Part shown: piece by piece, positions 1-9,699 of the stretch | Numbering within the stretch: the first letter of the stretch is position 1 | Layout of the letters: each line of letters starts with the position of its first letter | Origin: Xanthobacteraceae bacterium | GTDB taxonomy: Bacteria > Pseudomonadota > Alphaproteobacteria > Rhizobiales > Xanthobacteraceae | Direction of reading: 5' to 3' | Assembly: GCA_022844485.1 (NCBI GenBank) | Contig: JALHLQ010000015.1 | Coordinates: 1-64,000 of the forward strand | DNA: 64,000 nucleotides | Position numbers and translations under genes: made by a program | Notes under the pieces: model-generated | Seen by the model: the letters and a program-made list of their open reading frames with translations, nothing else | What the model was told of the DNA's origin: nothing | Databases searched by the model: none

Positions 1-50
1 GTGCGCAGAGCCCCCACCCGGTCCTCACGTCGCTGCGCTCGTTCGGACCA

Positions 51-74
51 CCCTCCCCCGCGCGCGGGGGAGGG
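51..74. repeat. Perfect 24-nt GC palindrome CCCTCCCCCGCG/CGCGGGGGAGGG
   Basis: Direct reading: the sequence equals its reverse complement; intergenic. Confidence 0.8.
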
Positions 75-117
75 ATGCAAGAACCTCGGCGGCATCGCCA
101 CGCGGGAGGAATGATGC

Positions 118-435
118 ATGTCTGAGGCCACACCGTCTCCACGAAGCAACAAAAACCACAGCGACCTCACCTTGGCCATTCGGCAAGAATGGCGACGGAT
201 GCAATACCGCAAGACAAGCGACCTGCTCGGGCTCTGGCGGGCTTGCGACGCGCGTCGGTGTCGCCGCACCCGCCGTTGCGCGCATCCGGACCTTGCGTGC
301 GAGGGGCTGATGCCACGCATGCTTCTGCCTCAGAGAGAGCGTCTTCAGCTCGCACGATGGGTCCGGACATTCAGGGCGGCGATCGCGGCAAACCGGGAAC
401 CCGCGTGCTGGGACGTGCCCGAGGCGCGTCGATGA
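118..435 (+). CDS. Small hypothetical protein, Cys/Arg-rich (WRACDARRCRRTRRCAHPDLAC)
   Basis: ATG ORF of 105 aa with a patterned C..CRR.RRC....C core, upstream of the DAGK-like gene. Confidence 0.5.
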   Translation: MSEATPSPRSNKNHSDLTLAIRQEWRRMQYRKTSDLLGLWRACDARRCRRTRRCAHPDLACEGLMPRMLLPQRERLQLARWVRTFRAAIAANREPACWDVPEARR

Positions 436-465
436 ACTTACCCCACGCCGCCGCGTTCTCCTTCG

Positions 466-1347
466 ATGCACCGCGTCACCGCCGTCCTCAATGCCCGCGC
501 CGGGTCGATCCTCGACCGCGATTCGCAGGAGTTGCGCGCGCAGGTCGCCGACACGCTCCGAGCGCATTTTGGTCCGGTGGACGTGACGCTGGCACACGGG
601 CGTCGCCTGCTGCGCGCCATCGAGCGCGGGGCGACACTCAGCGACACGCTAATCGTCGGCGGCGGCGACGGCAGCGTTTCGCACGCGGCCGCGCTGATGG
701 TGGGCACGGGCAAGACGCTCGGCGTCCTACCGCTCGGCACGGTCAATCTGTTCGCGCGCGATGTCGGCATGCCCGACGATCTCGGCGCGGCCCTGGCCGC
801 GCTCGCGCGGGCCGAGCCGCGCATGGTCGACGTCGGAACGCTGAACGGGCGGCCTTTCCACTCACTGTCCGGCATCGGCTTCTTTTCGCACATGGCGCGC
901 GCGCGCGAGGAATCCCGCGATCTGCCCGGGCGTATCCTTCGCCTCGGCGTTGCCGCGATGCGCGCGCTCGGGCGCACGGGCCGCTTCACCGTGGATATCG
1001 ACATCGGCGGCCGCGAGCGCACCTTCGACACCTATGCCGTGCTCGTCACCAACAACCGCTACGACGCGGCGTGGCGGCGGCCGGCGCTCGATCAGGGTCT
1101 TTTGGAAATCCACGTGGCGGAGGATCGCGGCGCGCTGTCCAAGCTCGGCGCCTGGGCCGATCTCGTCACCGGCGGATGGCGCGACAATCCCGGCATTCAC
1201 AGCTATACCGCAGAACACTTGCGCATCCTCAGCCTCCGCCGGCACGCCTTTGTCTCGACGGACGGCGAATTGAGGCGCGAGCGCGTGCCGCTGTCCTTCG
1301 CCTCATGGCAGAAAGCGTTGCGGGTCCTCGTTCCAACGGCGGTGTGA
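466..1347 (+). CDS. Diacylglycerol kinase family (lipid kinase) protein
   Basis: GGGDGSVSHAA...LGVLPLGTVNLFARDVGMP matches the DAGK catalytic motif (GGDGT / PLGTxNxxAR). Confidence 0.9.
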   Translation: MHRVTAVLNARAGSILDRDSQELRAQVADTLRAHFGPVDVTLAHGRRLLRAIERGATLSDTLIVGGGDGSVSHAAALMVGTGKTLGVLPLGTVNLFARDVGMPDDLGAALAALARAEPRMVDVGTLNGRPFHSLSGIGFFSHMARAREESRDLPGRILRLGVAAMRALGRTGRFTVDIDIGGRERTFDTYAVLVTNNRYDAAWRRPALDQGLLEIHVAEDRGALSKLGAWADLVTGGWRDNPGIHSYTAEHLRILSLRRHAFVSTDGELRRERVPLSFASWQKALRVLVPTAV

Positions 1348-1477
1348 ATTTGACTCAGCGCCGCAAGTCGGGCTTTTGTTCCCTCGGTTCCGCGCGGATG
1401 CGGGCCGCGGCGGGGTCGCAAACTCGCCGGATTTCACGGGCACAAACCTGCATCCGCAACAACGAAGGTGATTCGGT

Positions 1478-1990
1478 GTGATGCGATTCCTCCTGATGGG
1501 CGCTCTTCTTCTGTCTTCCTCCATCGCCGCTTCGGCGCAGTCTCCGCAACATCTCCAAGGCCTGATCGCCGCGCATGCGCGCGCGAACGGCGTGCCGGAG
1601 CCGCTCGTGCATCGGGTGATCATCCGCGAGAGCCGCTACAATCCGCGCGCCATCGGGCAGGGCGGCGCGATGGGGCTGATGCAGATCAAGCACGCGACCG
1701 CGCGCGCGATGGGTTATGGCGGCCCGCCGTCCGGCCTGCTCGATGCGAACACCAACATGACCTATGCCGTGCGCTATCTCGCGGGCGCCTACCGCGCCGC
1801 GCGCGGCAATCACGATCTCGCCGTCTCCTATTACGCGCGCGGCTATTATTACGAAGCGAAGCGGCAAGGTTTCTCGCCCTATACGCTGGCGCGGCACACG
1901 GGCGGTTCGGTCGATCTTGCGGTGCAGCCGCGTCGCGGGGCCAACGCGCAGATCGTCTATTATACCGACGACCGCTACCCGGCGCGCTAG
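1478..1990 (+). CDS. Lytic transglycosylase (SLT domain), secreted
   Basis: Signal peptide; ESRYNPRAIGQGGAMGLMQIKHATARAMGY is an SLT motif. Confidence 0.92.
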   Translation: MMRFLLMGALLLSSSIAASAQSPQHLQGLIAAHARANGVPEPLVHRVIIRESRYNPRAIGQGGAMGLMQIKHATARAMGYGGPPSGLLDANTNMTYAVRYLAGAYRAARGNHDLAVSYYARGYYYEAKRQGFSPYTLARHTGGSVDLAVQPRRGANAQIVYYTDDRYPAR

Positions 1991-2029
1991 GCGGGTTGAA
2001 CGGCGCGTCCGCTCGGCCATATAGCGGAA

Positions 2030-2638
2030 ATGGCCGCGGACGCAGACACCCTCGACATCGCCCCGCTCAGCGGGCCTGCGCTGGAAGTCGCGCTCGACGA
2101 CCTCGCGCGCCTGCGCATCGCCGTGTTCCGCGAGTATCCCTATCTCTACGACGGCACGCCCGACTACGAGGCGCGCTATCTCGACAGGTTCGCCAAGGCG
2201 AAGGACGGGATCATCGTCGTCGCGCGCGACGCGGACCGCGTGGTCGGCTGCGCGACCGGCTCGGCGCTCTCGGCGCACCACCAGCAATTCGCCGCGCCGT
2301 TCCTCGATGCCGGCTACGACATCGACTCGATCTTCTATTGCGGCGAGTCGGTGCTGTTGCGCGAGTATCGCGGCCGCGGTCTCGGGCACGCGTTCTTCGA
2401 CCGCCGCGAGGCGCATGCGAAGGAGCGCGGCTATCGCTTTTCCACGTTCTCCTCCGTCGTGCGGCCGCCCGACCATCCGCTGAGGCCGACGAACTATCGG
2501 CCGCTCGATTCCTTCTGGCAGAAGCGCGGCTACCGCAAAGCCGAAGGGCTCGTCACGACCTTCTCCTGGAAGGACATCGACCGGGAGGCCGAGAGCGGGC
2601 ATCCCATGCAGTTCTGGATCCGCGAGTTGGCGGCCTGA
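2030..2638 (+). CDS. GNAT family N-acetyltransferase
   Basis: LLREYRGRGLGHAFFDRREAHAKERGY acetyl-CoA binding motif. Confidence 0.85.
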   Translation: MAADADTLDIAPLSGPALEVALDDLARLRIAVFREYPYLYDGTPDYEARYLDRFAKAKDGIIVVARDADRVVGCATGSALSAHHQQFAAPFLDAGYDIDSIFYCGESVLLREYRGRGLGHAFFDRREAHAKERGYRFSTFSSVVRPPDHPLRPTNYRPLDSFWQKRGYRKAEGLVTTFSWKDIDREAESGHPMQFWIRELAA

Positions 2639-2687
2639 ACCGGTCGCGGGCGTTGACACCTCGCCCGCGCGGCGCAACCTTGTCCGC

Positions 2688-3581
2688 ATGGCCTCTCTTC
2701 GCATCGCCGCCGCGCAATATCCGATCGACCGACTGTCGGATCTTGCGAGCTTCGAAATGAAGCTGTCGCAATGGGTGGCGGAAGCCGTGGATGGCGGCGC
2801 CAAGCTGCTCGTCTTCCCCGAATATGGAAGCATGGAGCTTGCGAGCATCTTCGGCGACAAGATCGCCTCGGACCTCGCGCGCTCGATCGCGGCGATCCAG
2901 GACCTGCTGCCGGAGGTTGATGCGCTGCATGCCGCGCTCGCGCGCAAGCACGGCATCTATATCCTCGCCGCGAGCGCGCCGGTGCGCCAGATCGACGGCG
3001 GCTTCGTCAACACCGCGCGCCTGTTCGCCCCGCACGGCGTCGGCGCGCAGGAGAAGCTCGTGATGACGCGCTTCGAGCGCGAGACCTGGAAGATCGCTCC
3101 GGGGCGCGGCTTGCGCGTGTTCGACACGGCGATCGGCCGCATCGGCGTTTCGATCTGCTACGATGCGGAGTTCCCCTTGATCGTGCGCACGCTGGCGGAG
3201 GCCGGCGCGCAAATGATCCTCGTTCCCTCCTGCACGGACACGCTGGCCGGCTATCACCGGGTGCGGCTCGCCTGCGCCGCGCGCGCGCTCGAGAACCAAT
3301 GCTATGTCGTGCAGGCGCCGACGGTCGGCGCGGCGCCTTGGTCGCCCGCGGTCGACATCAATATCGGCGCCGCCGGCGTGTTCTCGACGCCCGACGCCGG
3401 CATGCCCGACGACGGCGTGATCGCAACCGGCAGGCTCGACGAGCCGGCCTGGGTGTTCGCCGATCTCGATCTGGCACGGATCGACGCCGTGCGCCGGGCG
3501 GGGCAGGTGCTCAACTTCGCGCATTGGCGCGACCAGCCCGGTGCGCCGGTTCTGCCGCGCGCCGACGTCGTCAAACTTTGA
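2688..3581 (+). CDS. Carbon-nitrogen hydrolase (nitrilase superfamily)
   Basis: E-K-C triad context: VFPEYGSME, AQEKLVMTRFE, GVSICYDAEFP. Confidence 0.92.
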   Translation: MASLRIAAAQYPIDRLSDLASFEMKLSQWVAEAVDGGAKLLVFPEYGSMELASIFGDKIASDLARSIAAIQDLLPEVDALHAALARKHGIYILAASAPVRQIDGGFVNTARLFAPHGVGAQEKLVMTRFERETWKIAPGRGLRVFDTAIGRIGVSICYDAEFPLIVRTLAEAGAQMILVPSCTDTLAGYHRVRLACAARALENQCYVVQAPTVGAAPWSPAVDINIGAAGVFSTPDAGMPDDGVIATGRLDEPAWVFADLDLARIDAVRRAGQVLNFAHWRDQPGAPVLPRADVVKL

Positions 3582-3582
3582 C

Positions 3583-4286
3583 TCAGCGAACCAGCTCGAA
3601 GCTGACCGTCAACGACACGCGGAGCGTTTCCTCGCCGGCTGCAATCGGCGTCTGCGCCGGCGCCGTGGCGCGCATGACGTTGACGCGCGGCACGCCGACG
3701 CCGGTTTCGTTGATCGCGACCACGCGGCCAAGCTGCGCGCCGGCTGCCTGCGCATAGATCTCCGCCGTGCGTCGGCGACGGCGGCCGCGCGCACCGTGTC
3801 CAGGAGCTTGGAAGACTCGCTCACCTGGAAATCGACGCCGTGCACGGTGTTGGCGCCGGCGGCGATCAGCCGGTCGAGCGCGTCGCCGATCTTTGCGATG
3901 TCGCGCAGCCGCAGCGTGACGTTGTTGGACGCCTGATAGCCGCTGATGCGCGGCGGCTCGTTGCGCCCGTCCTGCTGCGGGCGGCTGAAGAGGGGCTGCA
4001 CGGAAATCCGCGCGGTCTGGATGTTCTTCGGCTCGACGCCGGCCTCCTTGGCGGCCGACAGCACGGCCGTCATCATGCGCGCGTTCACCTCGGCGGCCTC
4101 GCGCGCGGTCTTGGCCTGATTGGTGACGCCGGCGCGGATCTCGGCGAGGTCCGGCTGAACGGAGGTGCTCGCTTCGCCGGACACGGTGACGTTCGGCAGG
4201 GTCAAGTCCTGCCCGCGCGCGGAGGCGACGAGAATCGCCGCGAGCAGCAGCGCCATGAAGAGAGGCATCAAGAGAAAACGCAGCAT
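3583..4286 (-). pseudogene. SIMPL (DUF541) periplasmic protein with apparent frameshift near 3763-3772
   Basis: N-terminal frame VTVSGEASTSVQPDLAEIRAGV...DTVRAAAVADAR. The C-terminus EIYAQAAGAQLGRVVAINETGVGVPRVNV...LRVSLTVSFELVR* is in another frame and ends at 3583. Confidence 0.8.
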
Positions 4287-4377
4287 GTCGGTGCTCCGCC
4301 GGAATTTTGCGGCCAATGTTGCGAGAGCGGCCGCGCCGTGCTTAACGTGCCGCCGCGTGCGTTCCAAGGCAACTGCC

Positions 4378-4453
4378 GGGCCCGTAGCTCAATGGTCAGA
4401 GCCGGCCGCTCATAACGGTCTGGTTGGAGGTTCGAGTCCTCCCGGGCCCACCA
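4378..4453 (+). tRNA. tRNA with CAT anticodon (Met or lysidine-modified Ile2)
   Basis: Acceptor GGGCCCG/CGGGCCC, D-stem GCTC/GAGC, anticodon loop CTCATAA, T-loop GTTCGAGTC, encoded CCA. Confidence 0.93.
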
Positions 4454-4610
4454 GCAGTGGCCGCCGCTTTTTTCTGCGGCGAACGGTTCCCACGTCTCGG
4501 AAAAATGCTCTAATCTGGCGGCGAGCGCTCTTCAACGAGACGTTCGACAAGAAGCGCAAGGAGCGCCAAGAAGCCTTCGTCACCAGGGAAGAAACGCAAC
4601 AGGAGGCGTC

Positions 4611-5855
4611 ATGAAAACTCGCTTGATTGCCGCAGCCGTCGGGATCGCCGCACTGGTATCGACCAGTGGATTCTCCGTCGCGCAGGAAACCATCAAGATC
4701 GCCTTTATCGATCCCCTGTCCGGGCCTGGCGCAACCGTCGGGGAAATCGGGCTGAAGACCTTCCAGTACCTCATTGACGAACTGAACGCCAAAGGCGGCG
4801 CGGCCAACCGCAAGTTCGAGCTGCTGGCGCTCGACAACAAGGTGAATCCGCAGGAAAGCCTCGTGCAATTGCAAAAGGCGGTCGATGCGGGCGCGCGCAT
4901 CGTCACGCAAGGCAACGGCTCCTCGGTCGCCGCCGCCATTGCCGACTGGGTGGCGAAATTCAACGACCGCAATCCCGGCAAGGAAGTCCTCTATCTCAAT
5001 TACGCCGCGGTCGATCCGGTGCTCACCAACGACAAGTGCACCTTCTCGCATTTCCGGTGGGACGCGAATTCCGACATCAAGATGGAAGCGCTCACCAACT
5101 ACATGAAGGGCAAGCCCGAGATCAAAAAGGTCTATCTGATCAATCAGGACTATTCCTTCGGGCATGCCGTGCGCGGCGCCGCGGTGGCCATGCTGAAGGC
5201 CAAGCGCCCCGACATCCAGATCGTCGGCGACGAGCTGCATCCGCTCCTGAAGATCACGGACTTCGCTCCCTATATCGCCAAGATCAAGGCGTCCGGCGCG
5301 GACACCGTCATCACCGGCAACTGGAGCCAGGACTTCGCGCTGCTGTTGAAGGCGGCGGCCGATGCCGGCCTGCAAGTGGACTGGTACACTTACTATGCCA
5401 GCGGCGCGGGCGGGCCGACGGCTGTCAAGCAAACAGGCCTGAACCACCGCGTGTTCGCGATCCAGGAAGGCTCGGCCAACATCCCGCATGCGCCCTCGCA
5501 GGCGACGGAAAAGGCGTTCCGCGACAAGTACGGCGTCGGCATCTTCTATCCGCGCGCCTTCAACCAGATGCGGATGCTGGCCGCTGCCATCAACAAGGTC
5601 GGCTCGACCGACTACGCCAAGCTCGGCGCGGCGCTCGAGGACATGAAGTTCGACGTCTTCACCGGCGGCGACGGATTCATGCGCCGGGAGGATCACCAGT
5701 TCTTCCAGCCGATGTACATCGTCTCCTTCGGCGAGCGCGGCGCGGCCGAGCCGTTCGACGAAGAGAAGACCGGCTGGGGCTGGCGCACCGTCGCTAGGCT
5801 CGTGGCGCAAGATACGCTGGTGCCGACCACCTGCAAAATGAAGCGCCCCGGCTGA
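4611..5855 (+). CDS. Branched-chain amino acid-type ABC transporter substrate-binding protein
   Basis: Signal peptide; IKIAFIDPLSGPGATVGEIGLKTFQYLIDELNAKGG, periplasmic binding protein type I. Confidence 0.92.
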   Translation: MKTRLIAAAVGIAALVSTSGFSVAQETIKIAFIDPLSGPGATVGEIGLKTFQYLIDELNAKGGAANRKFELLALDNKVNPQESLVQLQKAVDAGARIVTQGNGSSVAAAIADWVAKFNDRNPGKEVLYLNYAAVDPVLTNDKCTFSHFRWDANSDIKMEALTNYMKGKPEIKKVYLINQDYSFGHAVRGAAVAMLKAKRPDIQIVGDELHPLLKITDFAPYIAKIKASGADTVITGNWSQDFALLLKAAADAGLQVDWYTYYASGAGGPTAVKQTGLNHRVFAIQEGSANIPHAPSQATEKAFRDKYGVGIFYPRAFNQMRMLAAAINKVGSTDYAKLGAALEDMKFDVFTGGDGFMRREDHQFFQPMYIVSFGERGAAEPFDEEKTGWGWRTVARLVAQDTLVPTTCKMKRPG

Positions 5856-5921
5856 TTTGCTGGTCTCGCGCCGGCCGGCCGTCAGCCGGTCGGCGCAGCG
5901 TCGTCGCCGGAGAAGCGGCAA

Positions 5922-6872
5922 GTGGCCGAACTGGTCATCATCTCAACGCTCAACGGCGTTCTCTACGGCCTCTTGCTGTTCCTGATGGCGAGCGGTCTGA
6001 CGCTCATCTTTTCGATGATGGGCGTGCTCAATTTCGCGCATGCCAGCTTCTACATGCTGGGCGCCTTCTTCGGCTTCCAGATCAGTCGGTGGGCGGGTTT
6101 TTGGCCGGCGCTGGTCTTTGCCCCGCTCCTCGTCGCGGGCGTCGGCGCGGTCGTGGAACGCTTCGGCCTCCGCCATGTCCATAAACACGGGCATGTCGCC
6201 GAGCTTCTCTTCACCTTTGGGCTGGCCTTCGTGATCGAGGAGGTGGTGCAGATCATCTGGGGCAAGGCGCCGGTCGATTTCCGCGTCCCCGCCGCGCTCG
6301 ACTTTCCGGCCTTCACGGTCTTCGCCACCAACTATCCCGCCTACAAGCTCTTCATGCTCGCCGTTTCGATTGCGATTTTCATCGGCCTCTTCGTCATGCT
6401 CACGCACACGCGCATCGGCCTCATCGTGCAGGCGGCGCTGACGCATCCGCACATGGTGGCGCATCTCGGCCACAACGTTCCGCTGATCTTCATGTCGGTG
6501 TTCGCGATCGGCGCTGCGCTGGCCGGCATCGCCGGCGTGATCGCAGGGCCGGCGCTCGTCACGCAGTCGAGCATGGCGGCGTTGCTCGGGCCGATCCTGT
6601 TCGTGGTGGTGGTGGTCGGCGGGCTCGGTTCGCTGCAAGGCGCGCTGTTCGCATCGCTCCTGATCGGGCTGCTGCAGACCTTCGCGATCTCAGTCAGCCT
6701 TTCGCTCTCGGAGATCTTCGCCGGCTCCGGCTTCAGTCCGCAGCCGAAGACGCTGCTCGACGATCTCTGGCGCGTGACCGTCGCGCAGATCGCGCCGATC
6801 CTTCCCTATGCGCTCTTGATCCTGGTGCTGATCTTCCGGCCGACCGGCCTGTTCGGGAACCGGGAAACATGA
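5922..6872 (+). CDS. Branched-chain amino acid-type ABC permease (LivH family)
   Basis: NGVLYGLLLFLMASGLTLIFSMMGVLNFAHASFYMLGA. Confidence 0.93.
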   Translation: MAELVIISTLNGVLYGLLLFLMASGLTLIFSMMGVLNFAHASFYMLGAFFGFQISRWAGFWPALVFAPLLVAGVGAVVERFGLRHVHKHGHVAELLFTFGLAFVIEEVVQIIWGKAPVDFRVPAALDFPAFTVFATNYPAYKLFMLAVSIAIFIGLFVMLTHTRIGLIVQAALTHPHMVAHLGHNVPLIFMSVFAIGAALAGIAGVIAGPALVTQSSMAALLGPILFVVVVVGGLGSLQGALFASLLIGLLQTFAISVSLSLSEIFAGSGFSPQPKTLLDDLWRVTVAQIAPILPYALLILVLIFRPTGLFGNRET

Positions 6873-8176
6873 CGCAGCTCGCCACGCGCGTTCCGGCAGA
6901 AGCGGCGGCAAGGAGTCGCGCGACTCTGGCGCGCGTCGCTCCTTACGGCGTGTGGGCCGGGTTTGCCCTTCTTCTGCTTCTCCTCCCGCTCGTCTTCCGC
7001 TCGGGCACTGCGCTGACCGTGATGAGCCTGATGGGGATCGCCGTCATCTTCGCGCTCTCCTACAACATGCTGCTCGGCCAAACCGGGATGCTCTCCTTCG
7101 GCCATGCCGTCTATTACGGGCTCGGCGCCTATATCACGGTGCACGCCATGAATGCCGTTGCGGCCAAGCTGCCGATGCCGCTCGTTCTCATGCCGCTCGT
7201 CGGCGGCGTCGCCGGGCTCGCCTTTGCGATGCTGTTCGGCTGGGTCTCCACGAAGCGCAGCGGGACCGCTTTCGCGATGATCTCGCTCGGACTGGCGGAA
7301 CTCGTCGGCTCGAGCTCGCTCATCCTGCGCTCCTTCTTCGGCGGTGAGGAGGGCGTCTCCGCCGACCGCACGAAGCTCGTCGCCCTCTTCGGCTGGAGTT
7401 TCGGGCCGCAGTTCCAGATGTATTACCTGATCGCGGCCTGGTGTTTCGTCAGCGCGGCTGCGATGTACGCGCTGACGCGCACGCCGCTCGGGCGGATGTG
7501 CAATGCGGTGCGGGACAATCCGGAACGCGTGCAGTTCGTCGGCTACAATCCGCAGCTCGTGCGCTTCATCGCCTTCTCGCTGTCCGGCTTCTTCGCCGGC
7601 ATCGCCGGCGGACTGGTGGCAATCAATTTCGAGCTGGCGAATGCCGCGCTCTTCAGCGCCACGCAGTCCGGCAACGTGCTGCTTGCGACCGTCATCGGCG
7701 GCTCGGGCTATTTCTTCGGCCCGATGCTCGGGGCGGCGCTCGTCATCTATCTGCAGAACATGCTGAGCGATCTCACCGAAGTCTGGCAGCTCTATTTCGG
7801 CCTCGTGTTCATCGCCGCGATCATGTATGCGCCCGGCGGTCTCGCCGGTCTCGTCATGATGCATCGTCCGATCTGGCGCTCGGGCGGGCTCTTCCGCGTC
7901 CTGCCGTCCTACGCGCTGATGCTCTTGCCCATCCTCCTGCTCGGCGGCGGCCTTTCGCTGCTGGTCGAAATGACCGCGCATCTGAGCCTCAAGGGCGCGG
8001 AAGGATCCGTCATGAAAGCGGCGGGGATCGCCTTCGACGCCAAGCATTGGCTGCCCTGGGCGCTCGCGGTTGCCTCCGCCGCGTCGGGCGCCGCGCTCGG
8101 CGCTTTTGCCTGGCGCGCGGTGAAGACCGCTTGGGAAGAGGCTCGCGTCGCGGCGCGCGAGCGGGGTTTCGGATGA
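6869..8176 (+). CDS. Branched-chain amino acid-type ABC permease (LivM family) with C-terminal extension
   Basis: SYNMLLGQTGMLSFGHAVYYGLGAY; about 100 aa extra after the usual LivM end; overlaps the upstream stop. Confidence 0.92.
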   Translation: MTQLATRVPAEAAARSRATLARVAPYGVWAGFALLLLLLPLVFRSGTALTVMSLMGIAVIFALSYNMLLGQTGMLSFGHAVYYGLGAYITVHAMNAVAAKLPMPLVLMPLVGGVAGLAFAMLFGWVSTKRSGTAFAMISLGLAELVGSSSLILRSFFGGEEGVSADRTKLVALFGWSFGPQFQMYYLIAAWCFVSAAAMYALTRTPLGRMCNAVRDNPERVQFVGYNPQLVRFIAFSLSGFFAGIAGGLVAINFELANAALFSATQSGNVLLATVIGGSGYFFGPMLGAALVIYLQNMLSDLTEVWQLYFGLVFIAAIMYAPGGLAGLVMMHRPIWRSGGLFRVLPSYALMLLPILLLGGGLSLLVEMTAHLSLKGAEGSVMKAAGIAFDAKHWLPWALAVASAASGAALGAFAWRAVKTAWEEARVAARERGFG

Positions 8177-8958
8177 GCGTCGCTCCCGCCAAGCACGCCG
8201 CGACGTCGAGCGCTCCCGCGCTCGACATTCGCGGGCTCTCGAAAAGCTTCGGGGCGATCGAGATCATTCGCGGCATCGATCTCGTCGTGCCGAGGGGCGA
8301 ACGGCACGCCGTCATCGGCCCGAATGGGGCTGGAAAGTCCACCTTGTTCAATCTGATCAGCGGCCTGATGGCGCCCTCGCAGGGTGAGATCCGCCTGAAC
8401 GACGAAGTGGTCAGCGGGCTGCCGCCGTTTCGAATCAATCGGCGCGGCCTGTCGCGCTCGTTCCAGGTGACCAACATTTTCGCGCAGATGAGCGTATGGG
8501 AGAACCTGCGTTGCGCCGTGCTGTGGGCGCATGGCGAGAAATACGCGTTCTGGCGCGCCGTCGAGCGCAACCGGGCGGTTTCGGACCGCACGATGCAGGT
8601 GCTCGCCGACATCAATCTGGTCGCGCGCCGGGACATCCCGGCCGGGCTACTCACCTATGCGGAGCAACGCGCGCTCGAAATCGGCATCACTGTCGCCGGC
8701 GGCGCGCAGGTCATCCTGCTCGACGAGCCGACCGCCGGGATGAGCCGCGCCGAGACGGAACGCGCGATGGAGCTGATCCAGCGCCTCAGCCAAGGGCGCA
8801 CGCTCCTCATCGTCGAGCACGACATGAGCGTGGTATTCGGACTAGCGGACCGCATCTCGGTGCTGGTGCACGGCGAGATCATCGCCAGCGGCAAGCCGGC
8901 CGAGATCCGCAACGACGCCAGGGTCAAGGAAGCCTATCTCGGACCGGGAGCGCATTGA
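8173..8958 (+). CDS. ABC transporter ATP-binding protein (LivG family)
   Basis: Walker [10 protein letters not shown]; Walker B VILLDEPTAGM; overlapping start with the upstream stop. Confidence 0.92.
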   Translation: MSVAPAKHAATSSAPALDIRGLSKSFGAIEIIRGIDLVVPRGERHAVIGPNGAGKSTLFNLISGLMAPSQGEIRLNDEVVSGLPPFRINRRGLSRSFQVTNIFAQMSVWENLRCAVLWAHGEKYAFWRAVERNRAVSDRTMQVLADINLVARRDIPAGLLTYAEQRALEIGITVAGGAQVILLDEPTAGMSRAETERAMELIQRLSQGRTLLIVEHDMSVVFGLADRISVLVHGEIIASGKPAEIRNDARVKEAYLGPGAH

Positions 8959-9653
8959 TGCTCGAAGTGCGCGACCTGCATGCTTATTACGGCAAGAGCC
9001 ACATCCTCCAGGGCGTGAACCTCGACGTCGCGGCGGGCGAGGTCGTGAGCCTGCTCGGGCGCAACGGCGTCGGCCGCTCGACGACCATCAAGGCGATCAT
9101 GGGCGAGGTCGTCCCGCGCGGCTCGATCCGCTTCAAGGGCTGCGAGATCGCCGGGCTGCCGAGCTATCGGATCGCGCGACTCGGATTGGGCTACGTGCCG
9201 GAGAACCGCGACATCTTTCCCACGCTCACCGTGCGGCAAAATCTCTTCCTCGGGCAGAAAAAGGCAGGGCGCGAAGGGCGCTGGCGGCTCGGCGACATGT
9301 TCGCCATGTTTCCGAATCTGCGGGAGCGCGAGAACAATGTCGCGGGCGTCCTTTCCGGCGGCGAGAAGCAGATGCTGACCATCTGCCGCACGCTGATGGG
9401 CGACCCGGAATTGATCATGATCGACTAGCCGACCGAGGGTCTGGCTCCGCTCCTCGTCAAGCTCGTCGGCGAGCTGATTTCGGAGATCGCACGGCGCGGC
9501 GTCGCCATCCTGCTGGTCGAGCAGAAGCTGTCGATCGCGCTCGACATCTCCAAGCGGCTCTACGTCATGGGTCACGGCCGCATCGTGTTCGAGGGAACAC
9601 CCGGAGAGCTCAAGGCGGATCAGGCCGTGATGCGCGAGTGGCTCGGGGTGTAG
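8958..9653 (+). pseudogene. ABC transporter ATP-binding protein (LivF family) with in-frame TAG at codon 157
   Basis: LIMID*PTEGLAPLLVKLVGELISEIARRGVAILLVEQ...MREWLGV*; one frame from 8958 to 9653 interrupted only by TAG at 9426-9428. Confidence 0.9.
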
Positions 9654-9699
9654 GCTTCACCAATTTTTCGGCGGGCGGCGGCTTGGCGTCCGCGGCCGC

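Noticed and set aside
189-1481. 430-aa plus-strand ORF overlapping the DAGK-like gene in another frame
   Set aside because: Low-complexity Arg/Ala translation; the 466-1347 frame has the lipid kinase motifs
4378-4453. tRNA gene as an integration site for a genomic island
   Set aside because: No integrase, no repeated tRNA 3' end noticed downstream; flanks are housekeeping-type and transport genes
4410-5921. Long minus-strand ORF (503 aa) over the substrate-binding protein gene
   Set aside because: Antisense shadow of a high-GC gene; composition is Arg/Asp/His-rich with no domain, while the plus-strand frame has clear motifs
9426-9428. Pyrrolysine or programmed recoding of the LivF TAG
   Set aside because: No pyl genes or pyl insertion context seen; Glu is catalytic here, so mutation or sequencing error is more likely
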